Below, one piece after another: positions 32,259 to 41,706 of a stretch of DNA of 64,000 nucleotides. The notes under the pieces are model-generated. The model saw only the letters and a list, made by a program, of their open reading frames with translations. It searched no databases and was not told the origin of the DNA. The DNA comes from Acidiferrimicrobium sp. IK (lineage in GTDB: Bacteria > Actinomycetota > Acidimicrobiia > Acidimicrobiales > Palsa-688): NCBI RefSeq assembly GCF_025499425.1, contig NZ_JAIMCB010000005.1:305464-369463 (forward strand), read 5' to 3'. Both the position numbers and the translations under genes were made by a program. How positions within the stretch are numbered: position 1 is the stretch's first letter; the number at the start of each line of letters is the position of its first letter.

Positions 32259-34937
32259 ATGGTCCGAAAGGTCGCGGTCGTCGCCCACACCCACTGGGAC
32301 CGCGAGTGGTACGTCCCGTTCCAGTCCTTCCGCGCGACGTTGGTGGAGGTGCTCGACGAGCTGCTCCCCCGCCTGGAGTCCGACCCGGGGGCCGGACCGT
32401 TCCTCCTCGACGGTCAGCTGGCGGTGATCGACGACTACCTCGAGGTTCGCCCCCAGGCCGCCGACGCCATCGCCCGCTTGACCTCGGCCGGGCGGCTGAC
32501 GATCGGGCCGTGGTACGTGTTGATGGACGAGTTCTTGGTGTCGGCGGAGACCATCGTCCGGGACCTGCAGATGGGCCTGGCCGCCGCGGCCCGCTTCGGG
32601 GGCGGCTCCCCCGTCGGCTACCTGCCCGACATGTTCGGCCACGTCGCCCAGATGCCGCAGATCCTCCGCCAGGCCGGCATCGAACACGCCGTGGTCTGGC
32701 GGGGCGTCCCCTCCGCGGTGGACCGCACCGCGTTTTGGTGGCGTTCCCCTGACGGGTCGACGGTTCGCGCCGAGTACCTGCCCGTCGGCTACGGCATCGG
32801 GGCTCACCTGCCCTCGGAGCCCGCCGCGCTCGTTCGGCGCATGCGGGCAGAGGAGGTCGAGTTGGGCGGGTTCCTCCGCTCGCCCGGCGATCCGATCCTG
32901 CTCATGAACGGGACCGACCACCAGACCCCCCAACCTGGGCTGGCCGCGCTGTTGGCCGCGGCCAACGACGAGCAGAAGGACTTCGAGTTCGAGCTGGTGT
33001 CGCTACCCGAGTACCTGGCCTCGGCGCCGACCGACGCGCTGCCGGCGTGGACCGGCGAGCTGCGCTCCGGGGCCCGCGCCAACCTGCTCATGGGGGTGGT
33101 CTCCAACCGGGTCGACGTGCGGGTGGCGGCCGCCCGCGCCGAGCTGACCCTCGAGCGGCGAGCCGAGCCGCTCAGCGCGCTGTGGCGTCCCGCCGACGAG
33201 TGGCCGGGACAGCTGCTCGCCGCCGCGTGGCGGGAGATGGTCCACAACGCCGCGCACGACTCGGTGTGCGCCTGCTCGGCCGACGAGGTCGGCGTCGCCG
33301 TCTTGCATCGCTACGCCGAGGCCCGCGCCGTGGGCGACGCGCTGGCGGCGGAGGCCCAAGCGGCGGCGGCGGCCCAGGTCGGCCCCGGCGCGGTGGCGCT
33401 CAACCCGTCGGCCCGTCCCCGCTCCGGTGTCGTAGAGCTGGTGGTGCCCGGCTCCGAGCTGCCCGCCGGCGCCCAGGTCCTGGAGGCCATCGAGGCCGGC
33501 ACCACCGAGAAGACCGGGACCGGCCGGGACCTCGGGCGTCTGCTGGCCGAGCTGACCACCGAGGGATGGCTCCACGACGGCCGGGCGTCCGCGGCGACAG
33601 TCACCTGGACCGGCGACGGCGTCGATCTGGATCTGGTGTCGGACGCGTCGACCGCCAGGAGCCGCAGCCGGGGGAACATCGACGGTCCCGGCACCCCGAT
33701 CGGCCCCCGCCCTCCGGGCATTGCCGACAACGCCTCGGTCATGGCGGAGGCCTACGCCCAGGCCGGCGCCAACCGGGACCGTCCCCTGCGGGTGCGGGTC
33801 ACCCGCCGGGCGTCGCAACGCGTCGCGGTCCGGGTCGGTCCGGTGCCGGGCTTCGGGTGGGCCGCGTGGGAGCCCGCACCGCTCGCGGTCGACCCCGTGG
33901 AGGGCCGAGACAACTGGCTCGACAACGGCCTGATCCGGGTAGCGGTCAGCCCGTCGGACGGGACGTTCTCGGTCAACGGCCTGGCTGGTCTCGGTCGCTT
34001 GGTCGACGACGGGGACGAGGGCGACACCTACAACTACTCGCCGCCCGTCGCTGACTTCGTGGTCGATCGACCGGAGGCGGTCGAGGTCACCTGCGTCGAG
34101 CACGGCCCGGTCCGGGGGCGGCTGCGGGTCCTGCGCCGGTTCCGCTGGCCCGCGGCGATCGTCGACGGCCGCCGGGTCGGCGCCGAGGACGTCGAGGTGG
34201 TGACCTGGCTGGAGGTGCGGGCCGGAGACCGAGCCGTGCGGGTCGAGACGACCTTCGACAACCGCTGCCGTGACCACCGCCTGAGGGCGTGGTTCCCGCT
34301 GCCGTCGAGGACCGACCATTCCGTCGCCGAGTGCGCCTTCGGGACCGTCCGTCGGGGACTCGAGGCGGAGGGAGGGTACGGGGAGTGGCCCCTGCCGACC
34401 TTCCCGGCCCGCCGTTTCGTGACCGCCGGCGGGCTCACCGTGACCCACGAAGGGGTGGCCGAATACGAGGTGGTCGACAACGGGTGGGCCGTCGCGGTGA
34501 CGGTGTTGCGGGCCACCGGCATGCTGTCGCGCCCGGCCCCCGCCTACCGGCCCAACGCCGCGGGGCCGCCGCTACCCGTGGAGGGACCCCAGATGGCTGG
34601 CCGGGTCACGTCCCGCCTCGCGGTGGCCCTGGCCCCGACGGACCCCTACGCGCTGGCCGACGACGTCTGGCTGCCCCTCGAGGTCGTGGTCGGCACCGGC
34701 GACGGCCCCCGGTCGGGCAGCCGTCTCGAGGTCACCGGGGCCGAGGTGTCGGCGCTGCGTCACCACGACGGGGGACTGGAGCTGCGGATGTTCAACCCCT
34801 CCGACGACACCGCGGTCGTCGGGGTGGCGGGCCGGCGGGGATGGCTGGTGGACCTCCAGGGGCGGCCCCTCGAAGCATGGGACGAGTCGTTCGTGCTGCG
34901 CCCCTGGGGTCTGGCCACCGCGCGGCTGGACCCCTGA
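32259..34937 (+). CDS. GH38 alpha-mannosidase
   Basis: Retaining alpha-mannosidase. 892 residues from ATG 32259 (MVRKVAVVAHTHWDREWY). The zinc-ligand motif HTHWDREW is at 10-17, the nucleophile Asp in GYLPDMFGHVAQMPQ, and the third metal site in WREMVHNAAHDSVCACSADEV. The long C-terminal part is the beta-sandwich of GH38 (residues ~550-890). No signal peptide, so it acts in the cytosol, possibly recycling mannosides such as PIM-derived or imported glycans. It is followed by the methyltransferase gene by 13 bp. Confidence 0.9.
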   Translation: MVRKVAVVAHTHWDREWYVPFQSFRATLVEVLDELLPRLESDPGAGPFLLDGQLAVIDDYLEVRPQAADAIARLTSAGRLTIGPWYVLMDEFLVSAETIVRDLQMGLAAAARFGGGSPVGYLPDMFGHVAQMPQILRQAGIEHAVVWRGVPSAVDRTAFWWRSPDGSTVRAEYLPVGYGIGAHLPSEPAALVRRMRAEEVELGGFLRSPGDPILLMNGTDHQTPQPGLAALLAAANDEQKDFEFELVSLPEYLASAPTDALPAWTGELRSGARANLLMGVVSNRVDVRVAAARAELTLERRAEPLSALWRPADEWPGQLLAAAWREMVHNAAHDSVCACSADEVGVAVLHRYAEARAVGDALAAEAQAAAAAQVGPGAVALNPSARPRSGVVELVVPGSELPAGAQVLEAIEAGTTEKTGTGRDLGRLLAELTTEGWLHDGRASAATVTWTGDGVDLDLVSDASTARSRSRGNIDGPGTPIGPRPPGIADNASVMAEAYAQAGANRDRPLRVRVTRRASQRVAVRVGPVPGFGWAAWEPAPLAVDPVEGRDNWLDNGLIRVAVSPSDGTFSVNGLAGLGRLVDDGDEGDTYNYSPPVADFVVDRPEAVEVTCVEHGPVRGRLRVLRRFRWPAAIVDGRRVGAEDVEVVTWLEVRAGDRAVRVETTFDNRCRDHRLRAWFPLPSRTDHSVAECAFGTVRRGLEAEGGYGEWPLPTFPARRFVTAGGLTVTHEGVAEYEVVDNGWAVAVTVLRATGMLSRPAPAYRPNAAGPPLPVEGPQMAGRVTSRLAVALAPTDPYALADDVWLPLEVVVGTGDGPRSGSRLEVTGAEVSALRHHDGGLELRMFNPSDDTAVVGVAGRRGWLVDLQGRPLEAWDESFVLRPWGLATARLDP

Positions 34938-34950
34938 GCGGGCGCCGCTC

Positions 34951-35796
34951 GTGACCGGGGGCGCCGGGCCCGGCCCGGTCGTGGTCGCCGCCCGCAACGA
35001 CCGTTTCCAGCAGTGGCAGGCCCTGCTCACCAATCGCCGGGCCCGCCAGCGCCTCGGCCGATTTCTCATCCAGGGCGTCGTCCCCATCACCGTCGCCGTC
35101 GAGCGAGGATGGCCACTCGACGCGCTGCTGTACCGGCCCGGGCCGCTCTCCTCCTGGGCTCGAGACGTGCTCGGGGGGCCGGCGGTCGCGACGCGCATCC
35201 AGCTGCCGGCCGAGCTGCTGAGCGACCTCGGCGGGCGCGACGACGGGCCGCCCGAGCTGCTGGCCGTGGCCCGCACCCAGCCCGACGACCTCGGCCGGAT
35301 CGGACCCGACGTCGACTTGGTGCTGATCGGCGATCGGACCTCCTCGCCGGGAAACCTGGGGACCATGATCCGCACCGCCGACGCCCTCGGCGCCGGCGCG
35401 GTCGTGGTCACCGGGCACGCCGCCGACCCCTACGATCCGCAGGCGGTGCGGGCGTCGAGGGGCTCGCTTTTCGCGCTGCCGGTCGTCCGCCAGGAAGGGC
35501 CCGACGCGGTGCTCTCCTGGCTGAGACGCCGCCCCCAGCCGTTCCAGGTGGTCGGCGCCAGCGAGGACGCCACCCACCAGGTCTGGGCCCGCGACTGGCG
35601 GCCGCCGACGGCGGTGGTCATCGGCAACGAAGCAGCAGGCCTGAGCCGAGCCTGGGCCGAGGCCTGCGACGCGCTCGTCGCCATCCCACAGAGCGGGTCG
35701 GCATCCTCACTCAACGCGGCCGTCTCAGCTTCGATCGTTCTCTATGAGATCCGTCGATACCGCACGGTTCGCGGGGGTTCGGCCACTCTGCGCTGA
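34951..35796 (+). CDS. SpoU/TrmH-family RNA 2'-O-methyltransferase
   Basis: SAM-dependent methylation of rRNA or tRNA ribose. 281 residues, GTG start at 34951. The knotted-fold motifs are PGNLGTMIRTADALGAGAVV, VVIGNEAAGLSRAW and SSLNAAVSASIVLYE. An N-terminal ~110-residue substrate-binding domain (RFLIQGVVPITVAVERGW) precedes them. Likely co-transcribed with the GH38 gene, with no obvious functional link. Confidence 0.85.
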   Translation: MTGGAGPGPVVVAARNDRFQQWQALLTNRRARQRLGRFLIQGVVPITVAVERGWPLDALLYRPGPLSSWARDVLGGPAVATRIQLPAELLSDLGGRDDGPPELLAVARTQPDDLGRIGPDVDLVLIGDRTSSPGNLGTMIRTADALGAGAVVVTGHAADPYDPQAVRASRGSLFALPVVRQEGPDAVLSWLRRRPQPFQVVGASEDATHQVWARDWRPPTAVVIGNEAAGLSRAWAEACDALVAIPQSGSASSLNAAVSASIVLYEIRRYRTVRGGSATLR

Positions 35797-35840
35797 GAAT
35801 TGTTTGACGGGGCTCGGCCACTAGGAGCAGCATCAACGCG

Positions 35841-37139
35841 ATGGCGCGGGCGGGGTCACTGTGGCGGCAGCGTGACTTCATGTCGCTTTGGAGCGGCGTC
35901 ACCGTCTCCGAGGTAGGCACCCAGGTCAGCCAGCTGGCCCTCCCCCTGGCCGCCCTGAACGTCCTGCACACCGGCAGCTTGGGGGTCGGGGTGCTACGGG
36001 CGTTGGAGACCCTCCCCTACCTCCTGATCGGCCTCCCGGCCGGGGTCTGGGTCGAGCATCGCCGGCGCCGACCGGTCCTGATGTGGAGCGACGGGGTCCG
36101 TCTGGTGGTCATCGGGTCGGTGCCCGTCGCCTACGCGCTCGGTCACTTGACCCTGGCCCAGATGTACGTCGCGGCGTTCGTCGCGGGCCTCGCGTCGGTG
36201 CTGTTCAACATCGCCTACCGCTCCTACTTGCCGCGCTTGCTCGACCATTCGCAGCTCCTCGACGGCAACGCCAAGCTGAGCCTGAGCGAGTCGGTCGCCC
36301 AGGTCGGCGGCCCCGGCATCGCCGGCGTGCTCATCGGACTCGTCGGCCCGGCGCCGGCCGTCGCCCTCGACGCGGTGTCTTTCGCGGCGTCGGCGCTCGG
36401 CGTGCGCGCCGTGCGGACCCCCGAACCGTCACCGCCCGCTCGCCGGCCCGGTGCCACCACCACCTCGCTGGTCGTCGCCGGCCTGCGCTACGTCGCCGGC
36501 CGCCCGCTGCTGCGTCGGCTCACCGTGTGCACCACGCTCGGCAATCTGAGCATCGCGATGCTCGAGACGGTGCTGGTCGTCTACTTGGCCCGGACCCTCC
36601 ATCTCGGCGCGGGGAGCATCGGCGTGGTGTTTCTCATCGGGGGCACCGGCGTGGTCGTCGGCGCGCTGATCGCGGCCCGGGTCACCCGTCTGCTGGGGTA
36701 CGGCCCGGCGGTGATCGTCGCCATGGCCGTCGCGGCGGCGGGCGCGGCCCTGGCCCCGCTCGCTCCCGGCGACCACCGCGGCATGTGGCTGGTCGCGGCG
36801 TCGCAATGGGTCGCCCAGCTCGGTGTCAGCGTCTACAGCGTCTCCCAGGTAACGCTCCGCCAGGCTCTCTGCCCCGATTCCCTCCAGAGCCGGATGAACG
36901 CCACGGTCCGGTTCCTCTCCTGGGGGGTGATCCCGGTCGGCAACCTGGTCGGGGGCGTGATCGGCGCCACGCTCGGGCTGCGAGGAGCGCTGTGGGTGAG
37001 CGTCGCGGTGGCCGCCTCGTCGGTGCCGTGGCTGGTTCCCCGAGCGGTCCGCTCGGTGCGGGCGCTGCCCGAGCAGGAGCCCGACCCGGGGCCTCCGGCC
37101 GCGGCCGGCGGAGATGTGCGGGAGACTGCCTCGTTGTGA
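35841..37139 (+). CDS. MFS transporter
   Basis: 432 residues with about twelve membrane helices, of the Mfs3/enterobactin-exporter-like type (N-terminus LWRQRDFMSLWSGVTVSEVGTQVSQLALPL). The inter-helix motif PAGVWVEHRRRRPVLMWSDG is the usual signature between helices 2 and 3. Cargo unknown. The start is ATG 35841; the hydrophilic tail after ~400 is low complexity. Confidence 0.85.
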   Translation: MARAGSLWRQRDFMSLWSGVTVSEVGTQVSQLALPLAALNVLHTGSLGVGVLRALETLPYLLIGLPAGVWVEHRRRRPVLMWSDGVRLVVIGSVPVAYALGHLTLAQMYVAAFVAGLASVLFNIAYRSYLPRLLDHSQLLDGNAKLSLSESVAQVGGPGIAGVLIGLVGPAPAVALDAVSFAASALGVRAVRTPEPSPPARRPGATTTSLVVAGLRYVAGRPLLRRLTVCTTLGNLSIAMLETVLVVYLARTLHLGAGSIGVVFLIGGTGVVVGALIAARVTRLLGYGPAVIVAMAVAAAGAALAPLAPGDHRGMWLVAASQWVAQLGVSVYSVSQVTLRQALCPDSLQSRMNATVRFLSWGVIPVGNLVGGVIGATLGLRGALWVSVAVAASSVPWLVPRAVRSVRALPEQEPDPGPPAAAGGDVRETASL

Positions 37140-37215
37140 GACGTCGTCGTGGCCCGGGCGGTCAATCCTTGAAGCGGTTGCCTACGGTGGCAGCCGGCGG
37201 CTGGTGGTGGGTCGC

Positions 37216-37830
37216 GTGAAGGGGCCGCTGGCCTACGCGTTCTGGCATCAACCGGCCGAGGACGCATCGATCGGCGAATACGAGGCCGCGCTCGTGGCGT
37301 TTCACCGGGCGCTGGCCGCCGACCCGCCGGCCGGTTGGCGGGAGTCGTGGTCGTGGCGTCTGCCGGTACCGCCGTGGTGGCCGGGAGTGCCGACGCCCGG
37401 CGCCCCGGCCTACCTCGACTGGTATGTGGTCCGCGACCTGGAGGCGGTTGGCCATCTGGCGGACGCCGCGGTTGACGCTCGCCGCCTGGCCGCTCACGAC
37501 GCGGCCGCCCGGCAGGCCGGGGCCGGCGCCGGCGCCGGCGGCCTGTACCGCCTGGTGGTCGGCGCCCCCGACCGCCCGCCCGGCGCGGCCGGCACCGTGG
37601 GGTTCGCCGACAAGGCTCGCGGCGTCCCGTGGCAGGACGCGGTCCAGCGCTTCGGCGACCGGCACGACGCCGTGTGGATGCGCCAGCTCACACTCGGACC
37701 GGGACCGGAGTTCGCGGTGATCGGCCCGACCGGGTCGGGCTGGCCGGTCGACGGCTGGGCGGTGACCGCTCCGATCCTGCCGCCCGCCGGCGGTCCTCCC
37801 GAGCACATCTCGCTCGACGAGCTGCGATAG
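37216..37830 (+). CDS. Hypothetical actinobacterial protein, about 204 residues
   Basis: Not assigned to a named family. GTG at 37216 gives KGPLAYAFWHQPAEDASIGEYEAALVAFHRAL; this opening (FWHxPxxD...YExALxxFHxAL) recurs in unnamed actinobacterial proteins. Conserved-looking blocks are AYLDWYVVRDLEAVGHLADAAV and VWMRQLTLGPGPEFAVIG. It may be an antibiotic-monooxygenase-like dimeric alpha/beta barrel, but that is only a shape guess. A Gly/Ala repeat (AGAGAGAGG) sits in the middle. Confidence 0.55.
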   Translation: MKGPLAYAFWHQPAEDASIGEYEAALVAFHRALAADPPAGWRESWSWRLPVPPWWPGVPTPGAPAYLDWYVVRDLEAVGHLADAAVDARRLAAHDAAARQAGAGAGAGGLYRLVVGAPDRPPGAAGTVGFADKARGVPWQDAVQRFGDRHDAVWMRQLTLGPGPEFAVIGPTGSGWPVDGWAVTAPILPPAGGPPEHISLDELR

Positions 37831-37832
37831 CC

Positions 37833-37866
37833 GAGACCTGAGACCTGAGACCTGAGACCTGAGACC
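37833..37866. repeat. Tandem 7-bp repeat (GAGACCT, nearly five copies)
   Basis: Four perfect GAGACCT units plus GAGACC, directly after the stop of the preceding gene and 36 bp before the stop of the converging dehydrogenase gene. A simple VNTR, which could vary in copy number between strains without affecting either reading frame. Confidence 0.9.
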
Positions 37867-37901
37867 GCCAGCAGCCGGCCGGCCCGGCCGGACCGGGTGC
37901 T

Positions 37902-38825
37902 TCAGTAACCGGCCTCGATGTCGACCAGGCCCTCGAGCTGCTCACCGGCGGCGAAGCGACGCACGTTGGTGGAGATGCGCCTGGCCAGCAGCGGTTCGAC
38001 CATCGCCTGGGTGTCCGCGGTGTGGGGCGTGATGATGCAGTTGGCCCGGCCCCACAAGGGGTGCCCGTCGGGCAGCGGCTCGGGGTCGGTCACGTCGAGC
38101 GCCGCTCCCCCGATGGCCCCGGAGTCGAGAGCCGCGACCAGCGCGTCGGTGTCGACGTGGGGTCCGCGTGCCACGTTGACCAGCCACGCGTCCGGTCTCA
38201 TGGCCGCCAGCTGCGGGGCCGCGATCACCCCTCGGGTCTGGGGTGTGAGGGCCAGGGCGAGGAACACCACCTGGGCGGGCGCCAGAACTTCGTCCAGGCG
38301 TTCGAGACCCACGGTGGCCGCGGCGCCCTCCACCGGGTCGGGACGGCGACGCACGACGGTGGCCCGTACCCGCCACGGCGCCAGGAGGCGGAGGAGCTCC
38401 GCGGTGATCCCCCCGGCACCGAGGATCACCACGTCCCGGTCGTAGAGCGAGATGCCATCCGGCTTCCCCCACGATGTCGCGGTGATCCGGGTGGGAAGCA
38501 CCCGCAGCCCGGCCAGAGCCAGCATCACCGCGTGCTCGGCCACCGGCTCGGCGTAGCTGCCCTTGGCCGACGTCCACTGGGGGCCGGCGCTGAACAGTCC
38601 GGCCTCGTGGAAGCGCTCGACGCCGGCCAGCGGCAGCTGCACCCAACGGGCGCCGGTCGCTTCCAGCGCGTCGTGGAGCGCGTCGACTTGACGCGGAGCG
38701 AGCCATATCAGCCCGTCGGCCTTCCCGTCGGGGTTGACGACCTGCCCTCCTCCCGCCTCAACCGCGGCGACGGCGTAGGCGGGCTGCAGTGGTCCGACGG
38801 CGATGCGGGGGGTCACCCGCCGCAT
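37902..38825 (-). CDS. D-isomer 2-hydroxyacid dehydrogenase family protein
   Basis: NAD-dependent dehydrogenase of uncertain substrate. 307 residues from ATG 38825. The NAD-binding loop reads VVILGAGGITAELLRLLAPW, an unusual version of GxGxxG; the catalytic Arg is in LVNVARGPHVDTDAL, the Glu in ALDVTDPEPLPDGHPLW, and the His in IITPHTADT. The N-terminal domain is short. It lies between the VNTR and an enoyl-CoA hydratase, all on the minus strand. Confidence 0.82.
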   Translation of the reverse strand: MRRVTPRIAVGPLQPAYAVAAVEAGGGQVVNPDGKADGLIWLAPRQVDALHDALEATGARWVQLPLAGVERFHEAGLFSAGPQWTSAKGSYAEPVAEHAVMLALAGLRVLPTRITATSWGKPDGISLYDRDVVILGAGGITAELLRLLAPWRVRATVVRRRPDPVEGAAATVGLERLDEVLAPAQVVFLALALTPQTRGVIAAPQLAAMRPDAWLVNVARGPHVDTDALVAALDSGAIGGAALDVTDPEPLPDGHPLWGRANCIITPHTADTQAMVEPLLARRISTNVRRFAAGEQLEGLVDIEAGY

Positions 38826-39010
38826 GCTAGGCACCCCTCGGGTGGGCTCCGGCCCGGCGCCGAAGGTGGCGCCGCTTCGAGGTCCACTTCGCCACCGTCC
38901 GCGGTGGGCGTCTGGCGCTCGAAGCGGAGGCGGCCACCAGACCCGAGGCCGCCAGCCCGACCCCGACCCCGCCGCCGCGCCACGCCGCGGCGCGCGCGGC
39001 TCAGCGCAGC

Positions 39011-39802
39011 TCAGCTAGCCCCGTGCCGCCCGGCCCCGGCCGCGAAACGACCGACCCCGGCGCCGATCTCGGGGCTGGCCAAAGACACCCGCCCGTGGTC
39101 CAGCTCGACAGCCAGAGCGTCGCCGGCGGGGAGGCCGGAGGTCGACAGCACCGACAGGCGGTCCTCGCGCATGCAGGTCTGGGGGAAAGCGGCGAGCTCA
39201 CGGGCCAGCGCTTCGGCGGCTCGGCGGGCCTCGCCGGTGGGCACGACCCGGTTGGCCAAGCCGATCGCCAGCGCCTCGGCCGCGTCCACTGGGCGTCCGG
39301 TGAGGATCAGGTCCATCGCCCGGCTCTCCCCGATCAGGCGGGGCAGGCGGATCGTTCCCCCATCGATGAGCGGCACCCCCCAGCGCCGGCAGAAGACGCC
39401 GAGCACCGCGTCCTCCTCCACCACCCGCAGGTCACACCAGCACGCCAGCTCCAGGCCGCCGGCGACTGCATATCCGCTGATGGCAGCGATCACCGGCTTC
39501 GACAGCTGCAGCCGGGTCGGTCCCATCGGCGCGGGCGTGCCGGACCCGAGGCGGCGGACCTTGTTCTCGCGTGGTGTGCCGAGGGCTTTGAGGTCGGCGC
39601 CGGCGCAGAACGTTCCCCCGTCCCCCCACAGCACCGCCACCGAAGCGTCGGGGTCGGCGTCGAACGCTTCGAACGCGTCGTGGAGCGCGACGGCAGTCGG
39701 GCCGTCCACGGCGTTGCGGGCCGCGGGCCGGGAGAGGATCACGGTGGTGACTGGCCCGTCCCGCTCCACGCGCACGGCTTCGGAGGCTGCAGATGAGCTC
39801 AT
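39011..39802 (-). CDS. Enoyl-CoA hydratase/isomerase family protein
   Basis: Crotonase-fold enzyme acting on acyl-CoA. 263 residues from ATG 39802. The CoA and oxyanion-hole motifs are CAGADLKAL and ISGYAVAGGLELACWCDLRV; the first catalytic Glu position in the GVFCRRWGVPLIDGGT stretch is not the usual Glu of hydratases, so isomerase or another activity is possible. Substrate unknown. Confidence 0.85.
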   Translation of the reverse strand: MSSSAASEAVRVERDGPVTTVILSRPAARNAVDGPTAVALHDAFEAFDADPDASVAVLWGDGGTFCAGADLKALGTPRENKVRRLGSGTPAPMGPTRLQLSKPVIAAISGYAVAGGLELACWCDLRVVEEDAVLGVFCRRWGVPLIDGGTIRLPRLIGESRAMDLILTGRPVDAAEALAIGLANRVVPTGEARRAAEALARELAAFPQTCMREDRLSVLSTSGLPAGDALAVELDHGRVSLASPEIGAGVGRFAAGAGRHGAS

Positions 39803-39874
39803 GCACCGGACGCTACAGCCGCCGCGCCCCGCCGGCACCGCCGAGCCCGGGACTGCCGACACGCCCGCCAGGGG

Positions 39875-41611
39875 CTACATCCGCTCGGGCGCGTCGATCC
39901 CGAGCAGCTCCAATCCCTGGGCCAGAACCGCCGCGGTGTGGGCGCACAGCTCGAGGCGGCTGTCGCGCACCTCCTGCGACGGGGCCCGCAGCACCGGGCA
40001 GTTCTCGAAGAACGACGTGAACTCCCCGGCCAGCTCGAAGAGATACGTGCAGAGCTTGTGGGGGCTCCACGTCTCGAGCGCCGACGCGATGGCGGAGCCG
40101 AACGCCAGGAGCCGCTGGGCCAGGGCCCGCTCGGCGGGCTCGTCGACGCTCACCGGCACCCGGCCGGCGCCGAACGACGACGGGTCGATACCGCCTCGAC
40201 GGAAGATCGAGCGGATCCTCACCACCGCGTACTGCAGGTAGGGGGCGGTGTTGCCCTCGAACGCCAGCATCCGGTCCCAGTCGAACACGTACTCGCGGGC
40301 CCGGTCGGTGGACAGGTCGGCGTATTTCAACGCGCCGACCCCGACGGCTTGTGCGACCGCGGTGGATTCGGCGTCCCCGAGGGACGGGTTCTTGGCCAGC
40401 ACCGCGGCGGAGGCGCGCGCCACCGCTTCGTCCACCAGCTCGATCAGTTTGACCGCCTCGCCGGCGCGGGACCGGAAGATCTTCCCGTCCGGTCCGAGCA
40501 TGTTCCCGATCGCGACGTGGACCGCCTCGGCGCCCTCGGGGATCCAGCCCGCCTCCCTCCCGACGGCGAAGCACATCGAGAAGTGCTGGCGCTGCGGGGC
40601 GCCGACGACGTAGAGGGCCCGGTCAGCGCCGAGCCGGCCGAAGCGGTCGCGGATGGCCGCCAGGTCGGTGGTGGCGTAGCCGTACCCGCCGTCGGACTTC
40701 TGCACGATGAGCGGCAACGGCTCGCCGTCGCGCCCGGTGAATCCCGGAGGGAACACGCACCTGGCTCCCTCGCTGTCCACCAGCAGCCCGAGGCTCTCCA
40801 GCTCGTTCACCACGCCTGGCAGCATGTCGTTGTAGAAGCTCTCCCCCACGACGTCCTCGGGGGTCAGCAGCACGCCCAGCCGGCGGTACACCTCGCTGAA
40901 GTAGCGCATGCTCTCGTCGACGAGGATCCGCCACAACCGGAGGGTTTCGGGGTCCCCGGACTGGAGCAGCACCACCCGCCGGCGGGCCCGGTCCTTGAGC
41001 TCGTCGGAGGCGTCGAACGCGGCGCGGGCCTGACGGTAGAAGCCGTCCAGGTCGCCGACGGACAGCTCCCGGGCGCCGACCTCCTCCCCCATGTCGATCA
41101 GGTGCTCGATGAGCATCCCGAACGGCGTGCCCCAGTCGCCGATGTGGTTCTCCCGGATGACGTGGTGACCGGCGAACCCGGCCAGCCGGCACAGGGCGTC
41201 ACCGACGATCGTGGTGCGCACGTGGCCGGCGTGGAGCTCCTTGGCCACGTTGGGGGCCGAGTAGTCCACGACGATCGTCCACGGGTCGTCGACGACGTCC
41301 ACGCCCAGTCGGGGGTCGGCGGCCGCGGCGGCCAGCTGGGCGACCAGGAAGGCCGGCTCGACGGTCAAGTTGATGAACCCTTTCGGGTGGACCTCGGCCG
41401 TCGCGACCCCCTCCAGGTCGGCGGCCGCGACGACCTTGGCCGCGATCTCGGCGGGCGCCTGGCCGGTCCGCTTGGCCAACGGGAGCGCCCCGTTGGCCTG
41501 GAAGTCGGCCCCGGCCTGCCCGGACGGGCGCAGGACCGGGTCGGCGCCGGGTGCGACGGTGTCGAAGCCGGCCTGGATACGGGTGGCGAGTGCGGCGAGG
41601 AGTCCGGCCAT
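39875..41611 (-). CDS. argS: Arginine--tRNA ligase
   Basis: Charges tRNA-Arg. 578 residues from ATG 41611. The N-terminal Add-1 domain (residues 1-110) precedes the HIGH motif, read as ELHAGHVRTTIVGDAL in SAPNVAKELHAGHVR; the GDWGTPFG loop and the DALR anticodon domain (PYLQYAVVRIRSIFRR to the end at GIDAPERM) are intact. As in many ArgRS, KMSKS is not canonical (PDGKIFRSRAGEAV). Confidence 0.95.
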   Translation of the reverse strand: MAGLLAALATRIQAGFDTVAPGADPVLRPSGQAGADFQANGALPLAKRTGQAPAEIAAKVVAAADLEGVATAEVHPKGFINLTVEPAFLVAQLAAAAADPRLGVDVVDDPWTIVVDYSAPNVAKELHAGHVRTTIVGDALCRLAGFAGHHVIRENHIGDWGTPFGMLIEHLIDMGEEVGARELSVGDLDGFYRQARAAFDASDELKDRARRRVVLLQSGDPETLRLWRILVDESMRYFSEVYRRLGVLLTPEDVVGESFYNDMLPGVVNELESLGLLVDSEGARCVFPPGFTGRDGEPLPLIVQKSDGGYGYATTDLAAIRDRFGRLGADRALYVVGAPQRQHFSMCFAVGREAGWIPEGAEAVHVAIGNMLGPDGKIFRSRAGEAVKLIELVDEAVARASAAVLAKNPSLGDAESTAVAQAVGVGALKYADLSTDRAREYVFDWDRMLAFEGNTAPYLQYAVVRIRSIFRRGGIDPSSFGAGRVPVSVDEPAERALAQRLLAFGSAIASALETWSPHKLCTYLFELAGEFTSFFENCPVLRAPSQEVRDSRLELCAHTAAVLAQGLELLGIDAPERM

Positions 41612-41706
41612 GCCTTCATGGTGGCGGCAACAGGTAGGGAAAGGCGAACCGGTCGCTCTCTCGCCGGCCGGGGCCGCCGGACCTCGCCGCTAGGGTGCCC
41701 GCCGTC

